Part shown: in pieces, positions 1 to 10,100 of the stretch
Layout of the letters: every line of letters starts with the position of its first letter
Position numbering within the stretch: position 1 is the stretch's first letter
DNA from: Brytella acorum
Lineage (GTDB): Bacteria; Pseudomonadota; Alphaproteobacteria; Acetobacterales; Acetobacteraceae
DNA: 64,000 bases
NCBI RefSeq assembly: GCF_029309905.1
Contig: NZ_JARBJP010000004.1
Coordinates: forward strand, 186,001 to 250,000
Direction of reading: 5' to 3'
Program-made: the position numbers and the translations under genes
Notes under the pieces: model-generated
What the model was told of the DNA's origin: nothing
What the model saw: the letters and a program-made list of their open reading frames with translations, nothing else
Databases searched by the model: none

Positions 1-82
1 CTGTCTTCCGGTATCATGGCCGGTAGCTATGTGCCCCTCGCGCGGATTTGACAATGACGGAGTGTGGGAGGACAACGCAGCC

Positions 83-556
83 ATGTCCTGTCGGCGCGCC
101 ATGATGGATCTGTCGCGACCCTCCCAATGGTGGGTGATGCTGGCGCTGGTCTCCCTGATCGGCCAGCTCGTCGTCATGGGAGCAGGCCGACCGGGCGAGA
201 TGCCACGGGCCACGATCGAACGCCTGATCGGGCAGAGGATCGTCCCGGCCTCCGCCGTCATGCCCGATTGCGGCATGCCCGGCATGGGGCATGTCACGGC
301 GCGTTCCGGAACCGCCGACAAATCCGACAAGCCCGGTCATGACGCAGACGCGCCGTGCTTCCTGTGCCCGCTTCTGACGCTGGCTCCCGCGATCTTTCAG
401 GTCATGCCCAGCCTTCCGCGGCCCCGGAGCATCATCCTGCGACGGGCCTGGGCCGGACTGCGCGCGCGCGCTCCGCCCGCGGCCACGCGTCGCAATGCCC
501 TGCCTCGCGGGCCTCCAGTGTCTCTTCGTGAGCAGCGATTCATCATCGCTGCCTGA
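83..556 (+). CDS. DUF2946-like small protein next to copper receptor
   Basis: The predicted protein is 157 residues, with one hydrophobic segment near the N-terminus (WWVMLALVSLIGQLVV). It carries a Cys/Met/His-rich patch (PDCGMPGMGH) and a CxxC (PCFLCP) before a second hydrophobic stretch. This layout matches DUF2946-type proteins, often found beside copper TonB receptors; that is family knowledge, and metal binding is inferred. The ATG at 83 is preferred because a GGGAGGA lies about 11 bases upstream. An earlier in-frame ATG at 29 has no visible ribosome binding site. It is followed 59 bp later by the TonB receptor on the same strand, so co-transcription is likely. The Arg/Pro-rich C-terminal tail is low complexity. 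Confidence 0.6.
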   Translation: MSCRRAMMDLSRPSQWWVMLALVSLIGQLVVMGAGRPGEMPRATIERLIGQRIVPASAVMPDCGMPGMGHVTARSGTADKSDKPGHDADAPCFLCPLLTLAPAIFQVMPSLPRPRSIILRRAWAGLRARAPPAATRRNALPRGPPVSLREQRFIIAA

Positions 557-615
557 GCACCGATAAGCCTGCGTTCGCGCATGGCTGCCGTGGTTACTCC
601 GAAGAGAACGATCTC

Positions 616-2817
616 ATGTCTTTTCTGTTTTTCCGCTCGCGCCCTCTGGCGCGACGCATGCTGCTGGCCGCATTTGCCCTTGGGCCGGTCAGCCTTCATG
701 CCGCACCCGTTGTCACACTTCCCGAACTCGACGTGGACGCGGCCGATACGCCCCCGCTTCTCGATCGGACCGAAAATGCCAACGCGGTCTCCGGACGTAT
801 GCTGCGACAGCGCGCCCTGAGTTCGCCGGACAGCGCCGATCTCCTGTCACGCCTCCCCGGAGTCAGCCTCTATGGCGCAGGCGGCATATCCTCCCTGCCG
901 GTCATCAACGGCATGGCGGATGACCGTGTCGCCACATCCGTCGATGGCGTGCGGATTCCCCCTGCCTGTCCCAATCACATGAACCCGGCCATGTCTTACA
1001 TCTCGCCGGATATGGTGACGGAAGCCACGGCGGTCGCGGGCATCACCCCGGTCAGCATGGGCGGCGACAGTATCGCGGGCACGATCAGCGTCGAGCGCAA
1101 GGACCCGCGTTTCGCCCGGCGCGGCAAGATCCTGTTCACCGGCTGGGCACGCGGCGCCTATCACAGCAACGGCAACGGCTGGGAAGGCGGCCTGAGCAGC
1201 ACCGTCGCCGGTGACTGGTGGAGCCTCAATTACAGCGCCTCCTACGCCGAGCGGGGCGATTACCACGCGGGCGGCAGCGGCGGTCGCGTCCTGTCCAGTT
1301 CCTACAAGACCTACAGCCACAGCGTCACGGCGGGTTTCCACAAGGACAACCACCTCCTCGCGCTGACCTTCGCCCAGACCGACACCCCCTATGAAGGGTT
1401 TCCGAACCAGTACATGGACATGACGAACAACCGTTCGTCTTCCGTGAACGGTAAATATTCCGGCGCTTTCGACTGGGGGACGCTGGATGTCCGGGGGTAC
1501 TGGCAGCGCGTCAACCATGCGATGAACATGCTGGATGACAAGGGCGGCCATACGGCGACAACCGGCATGCCGATGAACGATGATTCCCGCTCGGCGGGCT
1601 ACAACATCAAGGCCACCATACCGCTCGGCGCACGGAACACCCTTCGGCTGGGCAATTCCTTCGATCATCAGGGCCTGAACGACTGGTGGCCGCCGCTGGC
1701 GGGCAGCATGATGATGGGGCCGGATACGTATCACAACATCAATGGCGGCGTGCGTGACCGCCTGGGCGACTATGCCGAATGGGAGTCGCGAATCACGCCT
1801 TCGTTCCACACGCTTCTCGGTTTCCGCAACGACCTCGTCATGATGAACACGGGCAGCGTGTCACCCTATGCCTGGGCCAGCGGCATGTCATCCATGGGCG
1901 GGATGAGCGGGATGGGCGGCATGGCGGGCATGGCCGCGACCGACAGCGCGGCGGCGAACGCGTTCAATGCCCAGAATCATCGCCATACGGACATCAATTT
2001 CGACGTGACGGCGCTGGCCCACTGGGACGCGACGCGGAATGTCTCGATCGAGGGGGGCTACGCCCGAAAGACGCGCTCGCCCAATTTCTTCGAGCGCTAT
2101 GCCTGGGGGCAGAGCCAGATGGCGTCACAGATGATCGGCTGGTTCGGCGACGGGAATGGTTATGTCGGCAATAACAATCTCTCGCCCGAAATCGCGAACA
2201 CGGCGTCCCTGACAGCCGACTTTCATGACGATGCGCGGAAACTCTGGAACGTAAAAATCCAGCCTTACTACACGTACGTGCATCATTACGTGAACGTCAC
2301 CCGTCTCAAGGTCTTCTCCGACGGGTTCGACCAGCTCAAATTCGTCAATCACAACGCCCAGATCTACGGCATCAACAGTTCCGCAAGCTATCAGGCATGG
2401 TCGGCTCCGCAATGGGGAACGGGCGTATTCAGTGCGAAGCTGGACTGGGTGCGTGGCCAGGATCTTCAGACCCATACCGGCCTCTATCACCAGATGCCGA
2501 CCAACGGCTTCATCGCGCTCGACGAGACCTATGGTGATTTTACGGGACGCGCCGAAATCCAGCTCGTCAAGCGTAAGAGTTCCGTGGACGCCTTGCGCAG
2601 CGAACCGCGCACGCCGGGTTATGCCCTGCTCAACCTCACGGCCGGTTATAAATGGCGCATGATGCGTTTCGAGCTCGGGCTCGATAACGTGCTGAACCAG
2701 CGAGCCTATCAGCCGCTCGGAGGCTATGCTCTGGGCAACTACAAGGCGGATGGCGACCTGATGCCCGTCGCCGTCATGGGGCGCTCCGTCAATGCGAGCA
2801 TCATGGCGTCGTTTTGA
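616..2817 (+). CDS. TonB-dependent copper receptor (OprC/NosA-like)
   Basis: This 733-residue outer-membrane receptor has a signal peptide ending near HAAP, a plug domain and a beta-barrel ending in F. The plug contains CPNHMNPAMSYI at about residues 118-129, the Cys/Met-containing stretch typical of the copper-receptor family. A barrel loop around residues 424-444 is extremely Met/Gly-rich (GMSSMGGMSGMGGM), which fits Cu(I) coordination. Copper uptake or binding is therefore inferred from family resemblance and Met content. Energy would come from TonB-ExbB-ExbD, not encoded here. The DUF2946-like gene just upstream supports a copper role. The start ATG at 616 gives a normal signal peptide (MSFLFFRSRPLARRMLLAAF). 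Confidence 0.85.
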   Translation: MSFLFFRSRPLARRMLLAAFALGPVSLHAAPVVTLPELDVDAADTPPLLDRTENANAVSGRMLRQRALSSPDSADLLSRLPGVSLYGAGGISSLPVINGMADDRVATSVDGVRIPPACPNHMNPAMSYISPDMVTEATAVAGITPVSMGGDSIAGTISVERKDPRFARRGKILFTGWARGAYHSNGNGWEGGLSSTVAGDWWSLNYSASYAERGDYHAGGSGGRVLSSSYKTYSHSVTAGFHKDNHLLALTFAQTDTPYEGFPNQYMDMTNNRSSSVNGKYSGAFDWGTLDVRGYWQRVNHAMNMLDDKGGHTATTGMPMNDDSRSAGYNIKATIPLGARNTLRLGNSFDHQGLNDWWPPLAGSMMMGPDTYHNINGGVRDRLGDYAEWESRITPSFHTLLGFRNDLVMMNTGSVSPYAWASGMSSMGGMSGMGGMAGMAATDSAAANAFNAQNHRHTDINFDVTALAHWDATRNVSIEGGYARKTRSPNFFERYAWGQSQMASQMIGWFGDGNGYVGNNNLSPEIANTASLTADFHDDARKLWNVKIQPYYTYVHHYVNVTRLKVFSDGFDQLKFVNHNAQIYGINSSASYQAWSAPQWGTGVFSAKLDWVRGQDLQTHTGLYHQMPTNGFIALDETYGDFTGRAEIQLVKRKSSVDALRSEPRTPGYALLNLTAGYKWRMMRFELGLDNVLNQRAYQPLGGYALGNYKADGDLMPVAVMGRSVNASIMASF

Positions 2818-2829
2818 CGTCCGGCGGCT

Positions 2830-3546
2830 TCAATAGGCCGTAAAGCGTGGATGGTGTTCGGCGGTCAGGCCGAGCATCCTGACGTCAACGGGATCAGGAT
2901 GCTGGCCGATATCCTGCTCCACCGTAAGGCCGATCTGGAAGGAGAGGGGTTCCGCGACAGGCAGCGCGAAAATCCCGCGCGTGCCGTTGACGACGACTTC
3001 TGTCCGTCCCGAGGGGCCGACGGCGATGCGAAAAGCGATGATCCGATCGCGGGTCATCGTGCCTCCCACGGCATCCAGGGCTTTCATGTCCGGGTCAAAG
3101 GCCTGGACCCTGATCGTGTCGCCGTCGATCGACAGGCGCAGCCGCGACACCCGATGCGTTTCAGCACCAGCGGAAAGGCCCGTCGTCGCATCGATTTCGG
3201 CAATGATGGACTCTCCGCGATGTGGTGGATGCCCTATCCGCATCGTCCCCTCATAGACGGTCGTTCCGTCGCTTGCCTTCCACGAACGTTCTTCCCGGAG
3301 CATCAGGCCCGGTGCCACCGTGTGGTAATTGGACGATCGAACGGCGTCGAAAGCCAGCGCCATGCTGCCGTCGGAACTGGGGAGGGGCGCGGCGCGAAGC
3401 CGTTCGTGGCCGGAGGTCGAGTCGCTCAGGTCGAAGCCTGCAAAGGATGCGGACCCGGAGGGATGTGTTGCTGCGGCTCCAGCTCCAGCTCCGGAAGACA
3501 GCAGCAAGGCGCCAAGGGCTACAAAGCGATACAACAGCATGAGCAT
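2830..3546 (-). CDS. Secreted protein, unknown function
   Basis: This 238-residue protein starts with a clear signal peptide (MLMLLYRFVALGALLLSSGAGAG). The mature part is rich in short alternating beta-strand-like segments, such as TTVYEGTMRIGH, SRLRLSIDGDTIRVQAF and RTEVVVNGTRGIF. This suggests a beta-sandwich or jelly-roll fold like those of some polysaccharide-binding or lyase proteins, but I do not recognise a family or catalytic residues. It is convergent with the copper receptor, 12 bp from its stop. Two in-frame ATGs (3546 and 3540) compete as starts and neither has a strong ribosome binding site. Function left open. Confidence 0.55.
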   Translation of the reverse strand: MLMLLYRFVALGALLLSSGAGAGAAATHPSGSASFAGFDLSDSTSGHERLRAAPLPSSDGSMALAFDAVRSSNYHTVAPGLMLREERSWKASDGTTVYEGTMRIGHPPHRGESIIAEIDATTGLSAGAETHRVSRLRLSIDGDTIRVQAFDPDMKALDAVGGTMTRDRIIAFRIAVGPSGRTEVVVNGTRGIFALPVAEPLSFQIGLTVEQDIGQHPDPVDVRMLGLTAEHHPRFTAY

Positions 3547-3748
3547 TTGTCTTTCGGGTCGGAATACATGGTGGCGGAGGCGTTCATCGTCATGAACGCG
3601 ACAGGAGCTGGAGGCACAACGGATGAAGGCGGCGTTGGATTGCTTCGACCCGGGCGGAATTTTTTCAGCTGGGTATGCGGAGGTGTCCCCTTGCTCTGAG
3701 TGATCCTCGATGGAAACCGATAAAAGACTTTCGTCCAGGCGGCTCTCC

Positions 3749-4942
3749 TTATGGAAGGAGAGAAAATCCGTCCAGAAGGGTCGCCAGCTGCCGTTTCATG
3801 ACGTCCGGGCCATGCATGTCCTCCACCATACGCGTCGCCGCATCGGAAACATGCTGCCAGAGAGCGTCGTCTTGCAGCAGTGACAAGGTCATCCGGATAA
3901 ACCGGGCGTCGTCGGTCGCACAGCAGGTGTCCGTAACCCCGACGGGAAAATCCATGCCTTCCGCGGCGATCGCTGACATCACACAGGGAACGCCTTGCGC
4001 AAGACTGCTGATGACCTTTCCCTTCGCGCCCGCACCGAAGCGTAGCGGCGCTACCGTGAGACGCAGTCGTTTCAGGAGTGCATCCAGGTCCGGCACGTGA
4101 CCATGGATCATGACCGTCTCCGACTGAAGCGCCCGAAGCCAGTCCGGGGCGCCGTCGCCGATGACATGAAAACGTGTGTCGGGCGAATGCGCCATAATGG
4201 ATGGCCAGAGAACATCCAGAAAATGCCGGACGGCATCGCCATTCGGACGGTGCCCGAAATTACCGATAAAGCCGATATCCCGTCGCCCGGCCGACATGGC
4301 CCTGGCGGTTACGTGGCGTGTGAGCGGCAGATGAACGCATAACGCACCCGGCACCAACTGGCGTGCCACGTCGATTTCATAACGTGAAACCATCAGGGTG
4401 GCATCGCAGGTTTCCAGCAGATGACGTTCCTGTTCGCGTGTTTGACGGGCCGCCGCAAGAGCCTCACCATCGCCTTGAAGAAGAGCTTCGCGTTCCTCAC
4501 GTAGAAAATGCAGATCGTGTGGCAGGAACAGAAAACGCGCTTTGGGAAAGGTCGCGCGCAGCGTCTCGGCGAAAGCGCCGCCGCAGCACACGCGGGCGAG
4601 AATGCAGACGCTGACGGATGGGAGCGATGCGCACGCGTCGGCGATTCCCAGATCTCCCGTCGCGCCTTGGTCTGGCGAGGGTGAAAGACACAGAACACCT
4701 TGCCGCTCTAGCGCCGCGCGTGCCTCCGGGTCCCGTTGATCCGGCGACAGGAAAAACTCCCCGAGCGCCAGAAAAGCAACCTGAAAACCAAGCCCCCGCA
4801 AACTACCGATCAGTGCGACTGTTTCGACGGAACCCGCGTCATGGAGCGGGCGGGGGAAATTGCAATCCGCGAGAAGAACTGTGTGAGGCGGAGTGACCGC
4901 CGGACCGGAGCGTGACCAAAGACCCGCGAGTTTTTTAAACAT
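3749..4942 (-). CDS. GT4-type glycosyltransferase
   Basis: The 397-residue protein has a GT-B layout. An N-terminal acceptor half is followed by GFIGNFGHRPNGDAV (about residues 223-237) and FHVIGDGAP, and then GHVPDLDALL and APLRFGAGAKGKVISSLAQG, the nucleotide-sugar-binding block of GT4/group 1 transferases. It probably transfers a sugar to a cell-surface glycan or glycoconjugate in the cytoplasm; donor and acceptor cannot be read. It lies 21 bp after rdgB on the same strand, so it may be transcribed with rph-rdgB, although the functions are unrelated. No membrane segments are evident. Confidence 0.8.
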   Translation of the reverse strand: MFKKLAGLWSRSGPAVTPPHTVLLADCNFPRPLHDAGSVETVALIGSLRGLGFQVAFLALGEFFLSPDQRDPEARAALERQGVLCLSPSPDQGATGDLGIADACASLPSVSVCILARVCCGGAFAETLRATFPKARFLFLPHDLHFLREEREALLQGDGEALAAARQTREQERHLLETCDATLMVSRYEIDVARQLVPGALCVHLPLTRHVTARAMSAGRRDIGFIGNFGHRPNGDAVRHFLDVLWPSIMAHSPDTRFHVIGDGAPDWLRALQSETVMIHGHVPDLDALLKRLRLTVAPLRFGAGAKGKVISSLAQGVPCVMSAIAAEGMDFPVGVTDTCCATDDARFIRMTLSLLQDDALWQHVSDAATRMVEDMHGPDVMKRQLATLLDGFSLLP

Positions 4943-4963
4943 GGATTCCGGTCCTTTGCCGCT

Positions 4964-5575
4964 TCAGGGCGAGGTCACACATTCCGCCAGAAAACGCTCC
5001 AGGGCGCGCCCGCGATGGCTGATCGCATTTTTTTCATCCGCCGCCATTTCCGCGAATGTGCGCGTGCTTCCCTCGGGGAGGAAAATCGGATCATAGCCGT
5101 GACCATGCGCGCCGCGCGGCGGCCAGGCGACATCCCCTTCCACGCGGCCTTCCACGCAACGCGTCTCGCCATCAGGCCACGCCAGGCAAAGCACAGCCAC
5201 AAACGCGGCGCTGCGATCCGCATGGCCGCCAAGCTGATGATTGACGCGCGCCATGGCCTTGGCGAAATCCTTGTCCGGGCCGCCCCAGCGCGCGGAATAC
5301 ACACCGGGCTGACCGTCCAGCGCGGTGACGCAGAAGCCGGAATCATCCGCGAGGGCGGGCAGGTCCGCGGCTCGTGCGGCGGCAAGAGCCTTGATTCGGG
5401 CATTGTCCTCGAATGTCTCACCTGTCTCATCAGGCTCGGGAAGGCCCAACTCGCCCGCCGAGACGATCTCGATGCCGCTATCGGCCAGCAACGCCCGAAA
5501 TTCCGCCAGCTTGCCCTGGTTGTGACTGGCGAGGACGATGCGCGCGCCACGCGACAGACGACGTTCGGTGTTCAT
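4964..5575 (-). CDS. rdgB: RdgB/HAM1 non-canonical purine NTP pyrophosphatase
   Basis: This is a 203-residue house-cleaning enzyme that hydrolyses ITP, dITP and XTP to monophosphates. Family motifs are visible: [12 protein letters not shown] at the N-terminus, [33 protein letters not shown] in the middle, and [10 protein letters not shown] with ISHRGRAL near the C-terminus. Length is normal. The ATG overlaps the TGA of the upstream rph remnant by the ATGA arrangement, so the ancestral rph-rdgB coupling survives although rph itself is damaged. Expression of rdgB probably still depends on the rph promoter between it and hrcA. Confidence 0.95.
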   Translation of the reverse strand: MNTERRLSRGARIVLASHNQGKLAEFRALLADSGIEIVSAGELGLPEPDETGETFEDNARIKALAAARAADLPALADDSGFCVTALDGQPGVYSARWGGPDKDFAKAMARVNHQLGGHADRSAAFVAVLCLAWPDGETRCVEGRVEGDVAWPPRGAHGHGYDPIFLPEGSTRTFAEMAADEKNAISHRGRALERFLAECVTSP

Positions 5576-5838
5576 GCGATGTTCTCCAATGCGTGTTTTT
5601 GTGAGTCGAGCAACTGCGCCGTGCTCGCTTTGGCCAGACGCATCCCGTATTCCGCCGTGACCCCGCCTTGTCCCTTGCCGCGGAGAAATGGCGGTACGCG
5701 CTTCTCGATCGAGGCCGTGCAGAGCCCCTCGGTGCCGTCGACCCGGATCAGGGCCGAGCCTTCGGCGTGGCGGGCGAAGCCGAGTTCACGGGAGACCGGA
5801 CGGATTTCGTCCGGAGCGCGACCGGAAGGACGGGGCAT
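5572..5838 (-). pseudogene. rph: rph remnant with internal in-frame deletion (RNase PH)
   Basis: The frame encodes 88 residues. Residues 1-66 ([16 protein letters not shown] to VTAEYGM) are the textbook N-terminus of RNase PH. Residues 67-88 ([22 protein letters not shown]) look like the extreme C-terminus of the same enzyme. An intact RNase PH is about 240 residues, so roughly 150 residues, including the phosphate-binding and catalytic core, are missing with the frame kept. The junction lies near 5640. The stop still overlaps rdgB's ATG. The 3'-to-5' exoribonuclease activity that trims tRNA 3' ends must be lost. Assembly error is the main alternative explanation. Confidence 0.85.
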
Positions 5839-5985
5839 GAAAGTCCTTGTGACAGAGGGGTCGGGACAGTGACTTGTGGAGCATTTAGTCCGCCGATGAA
5901 CGATCCGCCACCCCATCGCGCTCTGGCAACCCTGCGCGGCGAAGCCTAGATTGAAAGAGGTATCAAGGCGGGCAGGAGAAACATC

Positions 5986-7077
5986 ATGGTGGAGTCGAGG
6001 TCTTTTCCGCCAGGCGGTTTCGGGACGGGCCCGTTTTCCGCAGGTGGTCTTTCGCAGGGTCTTGATCCCCGCGCCGCCGCCATCCTGCGCGAGATCGTCG
6101 AACAATATGTGGCGACGGGGGAGCCGATCGGCAGTCGAACCCTCTCCCAGCGTCTCAACCCCGTCCTCTCTCCCGCGACCATTCGCAACGTCATGGCGGA
6201 TCTCACTCACGCCGGGTTGCTGTTCAGTCCGCATGTGTCCGCAGGCCGCCTCCCGACGGAAAAAGGCGTGCGGCTTTTCGTCGACGGGCTGCTCCAGTTC
6301 GGGAGCCTGAGCGAGGAGGAAAGGCGCCACATCGCCAGCCGTCTTGAATCAAGGGGACGCTCGGTCGAGGACGTGCTCGGGGAGGCGTCATCGCTCCTCT
6401 CCGGCCTGTCGGCCGCCGCCGGGCTGGTTCTCGCGCCCAAAACCGATACGCCGCTCAAACATATCGAATTCGTCGCGCTCAGTCCTTCTCGTGTGCTGGT
6501 TGTTCTCGTCGGCATCAACGGTCAGGTGGAGAACCGCGTCATCGAGACGCCTCCGGGCCTGCCACCCTCAGCGCTTGTCGAAGCCGCCAATTACCTCAAT
6601 GCGCATCTGGGCGATCTGACGCTCGATGGATTGCGCATGCGGGTCACCGAGGACATGAAGGCCGATCGTCACGAACTGGACGAACTGGCCGCCAATGTCA
6701 TCGAGAGCGGACTGGCAAGCTGGGATGCCGCTCATGGCACCCTGTTTCTGCGCGGACAGGGGAAACTTCTGGCAGATATTACGGAAATAGAACGTCTGAC
6801 CACCATTCAGATGCTGTTCGAGCGTCTGGAAACACAGGAAACCATGCTGCGCCTCCTGCAACTGGCCGAGGATTCCGAGGGCGTGCGAATTTATATCGGC
6901 GCGGAAAGTGGCCTGTTCGGCATGTCGGGCGTGTCTATGGTCGTAGCACCCGCGCGCAATAGCGCCCAGCGGATCGTAGGTGCGATCGGCGTCATCGGGC
7001 CGACCAGACTGAATTACGGACGCATCGTGCCGGTTGTCGATTATACCGCCCAGATCATCGGACAGATGCTGGGGTAA
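5986..7077 (+). CDS. hrcA: Heat-inducible transcription repressor HrcA
   Basis: The 363-residue protein has the HrcA N-terminal winged helix ([23 protein letters not shown], then [13 protein letters not shown] and [20 protein letters not shown]). Its GAF-like C-terminal part ends [19 protein letters not shown]. HrcA represses chaperone genes by binding CIRCE inverted repeats and is kept active by GroEL. The start ATG follows a GGAG (gggcaggagaaacatc). It is divergent from rph as in many Alphaproteobacteria. No convincing CIRCE repeat was seen in the 147-bp intergenic region. The usual downstream partner grpE is absent: the next gene is the convergent sucD. Confidence 0.93.
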   Translation: MVESRSFPPGGFGTGPFSAGGLSQGLDPRAAAILREIVEQYVATGEPIGSRTLSQRLNPVLSPATIRNVMADLTHAGLLFSPHVSAGRLPTEKGVRLFVDGLLQFGSLSEEERRHIASRLESRGRSVEDVLGEASSLLSGLSAAAGLVLAPKTDTPLKHIEFVALSPSRVLVVLVGINGQVENRVIETPPGLPPSALVEAANYLNAHLGDLTLDGLRMRVTEDMKADRHELDELAANVIESGLASWDAAHGTLFLRGQGKLLADITEIERLTTIQMLFERLETQETMLRLLQLAEDSEGVRIYIGAESGLFGMSGVSMVVAPARNSAQRIVGAIGVIGPTRLNYGRIVPVVDYTAQIIGQMLG

Positions 7078-7241
7078 TACGAAAAAACCGGCTCGTCACG
7101 CTCACGCGCTTTCCATCCTTCACGTTCGGGGCCTGCCACAGGTCACGATGCCCCGTTCCCTGAAAACCGTGACGCGGCGTCAGGCGAGATCCGGCAGGAA
7201 CGGCGCGATCGCCGCGCCTGCCAGCGTATCAGCCGCCATCG

Positions 7242-8125
<884 letters not shown>

Positions 8126-8126
<1 letters not shown>

Positions 8127-9325
8127 CAGACGTTTCTCCCCTCGCGGACAGCCGCGACAATCTTGCGCGCGGCGTCTCCCAGATCGTCCGCGACCGTCAG
8201 CTTCAGGCCCGAGTTTTTCAGTTTTTCCAGCCCTTCCGCGACATTCGTCCCGGCAAGACGCACCACCAGCGGCACTTTCAGTCCGACATCGAAGGACGCG
8301 GCGATCACGGCGTCCGCGATCACGTCGCACCGCATGATCCCGCCGAAGATGTTGATGAGAACGCCTTCGACCTTGGGGTCGCCCAGCAGGATGCGGAACG
8401 CGGCCGCGACCTTCTCGCGTGACGCGCCGCCGCCGACGTCAAGGAAGTTGGCGGGCTCTTCTCCCTCGGCGTTGATGATGTCCATGGTCGCCATGGCCAG
8501 ACCCGCCCCGTTGACCATGCAGCCGATCGTGCCGTCGAGCCCGATATAGGACAGGCCGTAGCGGGCGGCTTCCTGTTCGCGGGGATCCTCTTCGTTCTCG
8601 TCACGCAGATCTTCCAGCGTGCGATGACGAAAAAATGCGCTTTCGTCGAAGCTCATCTTGGCATCGAGCGCGAGAAGCGCGCCGTCATGCGTGACGACGA
8701 GCGGATTGATTTCGATCAGGGAGGCGTCATAGGCCATGAACGCGTCATAGGCGGACTGGACGACCTGCACGAACTCGCGGATCAGCTTGCCATGCAGGGC
8801 CAGACGGACAGCGAGTTCGCGGGCCTGCCATTCCTGAAAGCCCAGAGCCGGGTCGATCAGGGTCGTCAGGACGCGCTCGGGGGTTTTCTCCGCGACCTCC
8901 TCGATATCCATGCCGCCATCCCGGGAGGCGACGATCGTCAGGCAGCGTTTCTCACGATCGATCAGAAGCGAAAGGTAAAGCTCGCGCTCGAAACGGCAGC
9001 CCGCCTCGACATAGAGTTTGCGGACGAGACGGCCTTTCGGTCCGGTCTGACGCGTGACGAGCACGCGATCAAACATCTCGGAGGCGACGTCCTCGACCTC
9101 GCTGGCGGAGTGAGCGAGGCGCACGCCGCCCGTGGACGGCTCGCCGACATAGTGTCCGGCGCCCCGGCCTCCGGCGTGGATCTGGGCCTTGACGACGAAG
9201 ACATCGCCCGGAAGCGTGCGCGCGATATCTTTCGCCTCGTCGGGCGTATGGGCCACATGTCCCTGCGGGATTGGCATTCCGCAGGATTTCAGCAGGGCCT
9301 TCGCCTGGTACTCATGAATATTCAT
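8126..9325 (-). CDS. sucC: Succinate-CoA ligase, beta subunit
   Basis: The 399-residue ATP-grasp subunit starts [20 protein letters not shown]. It contains [10 protein letters not shown], the ATP-grasp metal/nucleotide residues around [20 protein letters not shown], and [15 protein letters not shown] followed by [13 protein letters not shown]. It supplies the nucleotide and succinate sites of succinate-CoA ligase and is coupled to sucD by a 4-bp overlap. Many acetic acid bacteria are thought to lack sucCD and use succinyl-CoA:acetate CoA-transferase (AarC), so its presence here is informative. The gap to ybaK is 22 bp, so the three genes could be one transcript. Confidence 0.9.
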
Positions 9326-9347
9326 CAACGGTTCCTGAACTCTGCCC

Positions 9348-9827
9348 TTAGGCGGCCGCGATGTCGGCGATGATGGCGTTCGTGACTTTCCGTGCATCAA
9401 GCGGTGAAAGTTTCACGACAAGCCCGCGATCGCCGGCGTTGATATAGATACAGGGCTTGTCGATCGCCTGCGAGGCCATGACAACCGGAATCGCCGTCCG
9501 CGCCCCGAACGGGCTTGTCCCGCCGGATTGATAGCCCGTCAGCTCCTGGGCTTTGTCAGGGGCCATCATCTTGCTGTTGCGCCCGTCGAAAAGGGCCGCG
9601 ACAGCCTTGAAATTGACCTTCTGATCGACCGGCACAAGAACGCAGACCGGTGTTTTGCGGTCCACTTCGACAATGAGCGTCTTGAGCACATTCCCGGCAT
9701 CCTCGCCGATGGACGAGGCGGCCTGCATGCCGATCAGACCGCCGCCGGGAGCATAGTCATAGGCGTGAACCGAAAAGGAAACGCCCTGCGCGGCCAGAAA
9801 ATTCGTGGCATTTGTCTCCCGCATCAT
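9348..9827 (-). CDS. ybaK: YbaK/EbsC-type aminoacyl-tRNA deacylase
   Basis: The protein is about 160 residues. The start is set by GGAGG five bases before ATGATG (9827 or 9824). It carries the YbaK fold signatures VLKTLIVEV, VPVDQKVNFKAVA, GYQSGGTSPFG and IYINAGDRGLVVKLSPLDA. Lys in the KTL segment and the GGxSPFG loop are the usual substrate-contacting parts. The family hydrolyses mischarged Cys-tRNA(Pro), acting free in the cytoplasm as a translation quality-control factor. It is the first gene of a leftward run with sucCD, though a functional link is not evident. Confidence 0.88.
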   Translation of the reverse strand: MMRETNATNFLAAQGVSFSVHAYDYAPGGGLIGMQAASSIGEDAGNVLKTLIVEVDRKTPVCVLVPVDQKVNFKAVAALFDGRNSKMMAPDKAQELTGYQSGGTSPFGARTAIPVVMASQAIDKPCIYINAGDRGLVVKLSPLDARKVTNAIIADIAAA

Positions 9828-9996
9828 GTTGTCCTCCGTCGAAATGTCATGTGCCCGTGTAAGGGCGCGCATATGGGCATGGAATCAATAAGTATTGAAT
9901 ACTCATGGCGGGACGATCGATCGAAGGGCGCGCGCCGCGTCGTATCGGGCCTGCGATGATTTTCGGGCGCGAAGACAGATCTCCCGGCGTCCTGCT

Positions 9997-10039
9997 CAGC
10001 CCCCCCCCCCCCCGTCGGCTTCGCGCAGGGGGCTGTTTT
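9997..10039 (+). terminator. Terminator-like hairpin containing a 14-C tract, leader of polyene cluster
   Basis: CAGCCCCC (9997-10004) can pair with GGGGGCTG (10028-10035), followed by TTTT (10036-10039). The left arm is part of an uninterrupted run of 14 C (10000-10013). No rightward gene lies upstream that would need a terminator, and the first cluster gene starts 61 bp downstream, so an attenuator in the leader is a reasonable reading. Homopolymer slippage would change loop length and alternative pairing registers. The structure is visible; regulatory action is inference. Confidence 0.45.
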
Positions 10040-10100
10040 GAGACGATGCCCTTTGATGGCAATGATGGTCGCGGTTGTGTTCGAAGGCTAAGAGAAGACG

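Noticed and set aside
847-1809. Long open frame on the minus strand inside the copper receptor gene
   Set aside because: Arg/His/Val-rich composition without motifs, fully antisense to a well supported receptor; a shadow of high-G+C codon usage.
3743-3762. Hairpin CTCTCCTT-ATGG-AAGGAGAG at the glycosyltransferase stop
   Set aside because: On the gene's strand no T-run follows the stem, so it is unlikely to be an intrinsic terminator.
5839-5985. Possible CIRCE element before hrcA
   Set aside because: No TTAGCACTC/GAGTGCTAA pair found; only a weak TTTAG-containing stretch.
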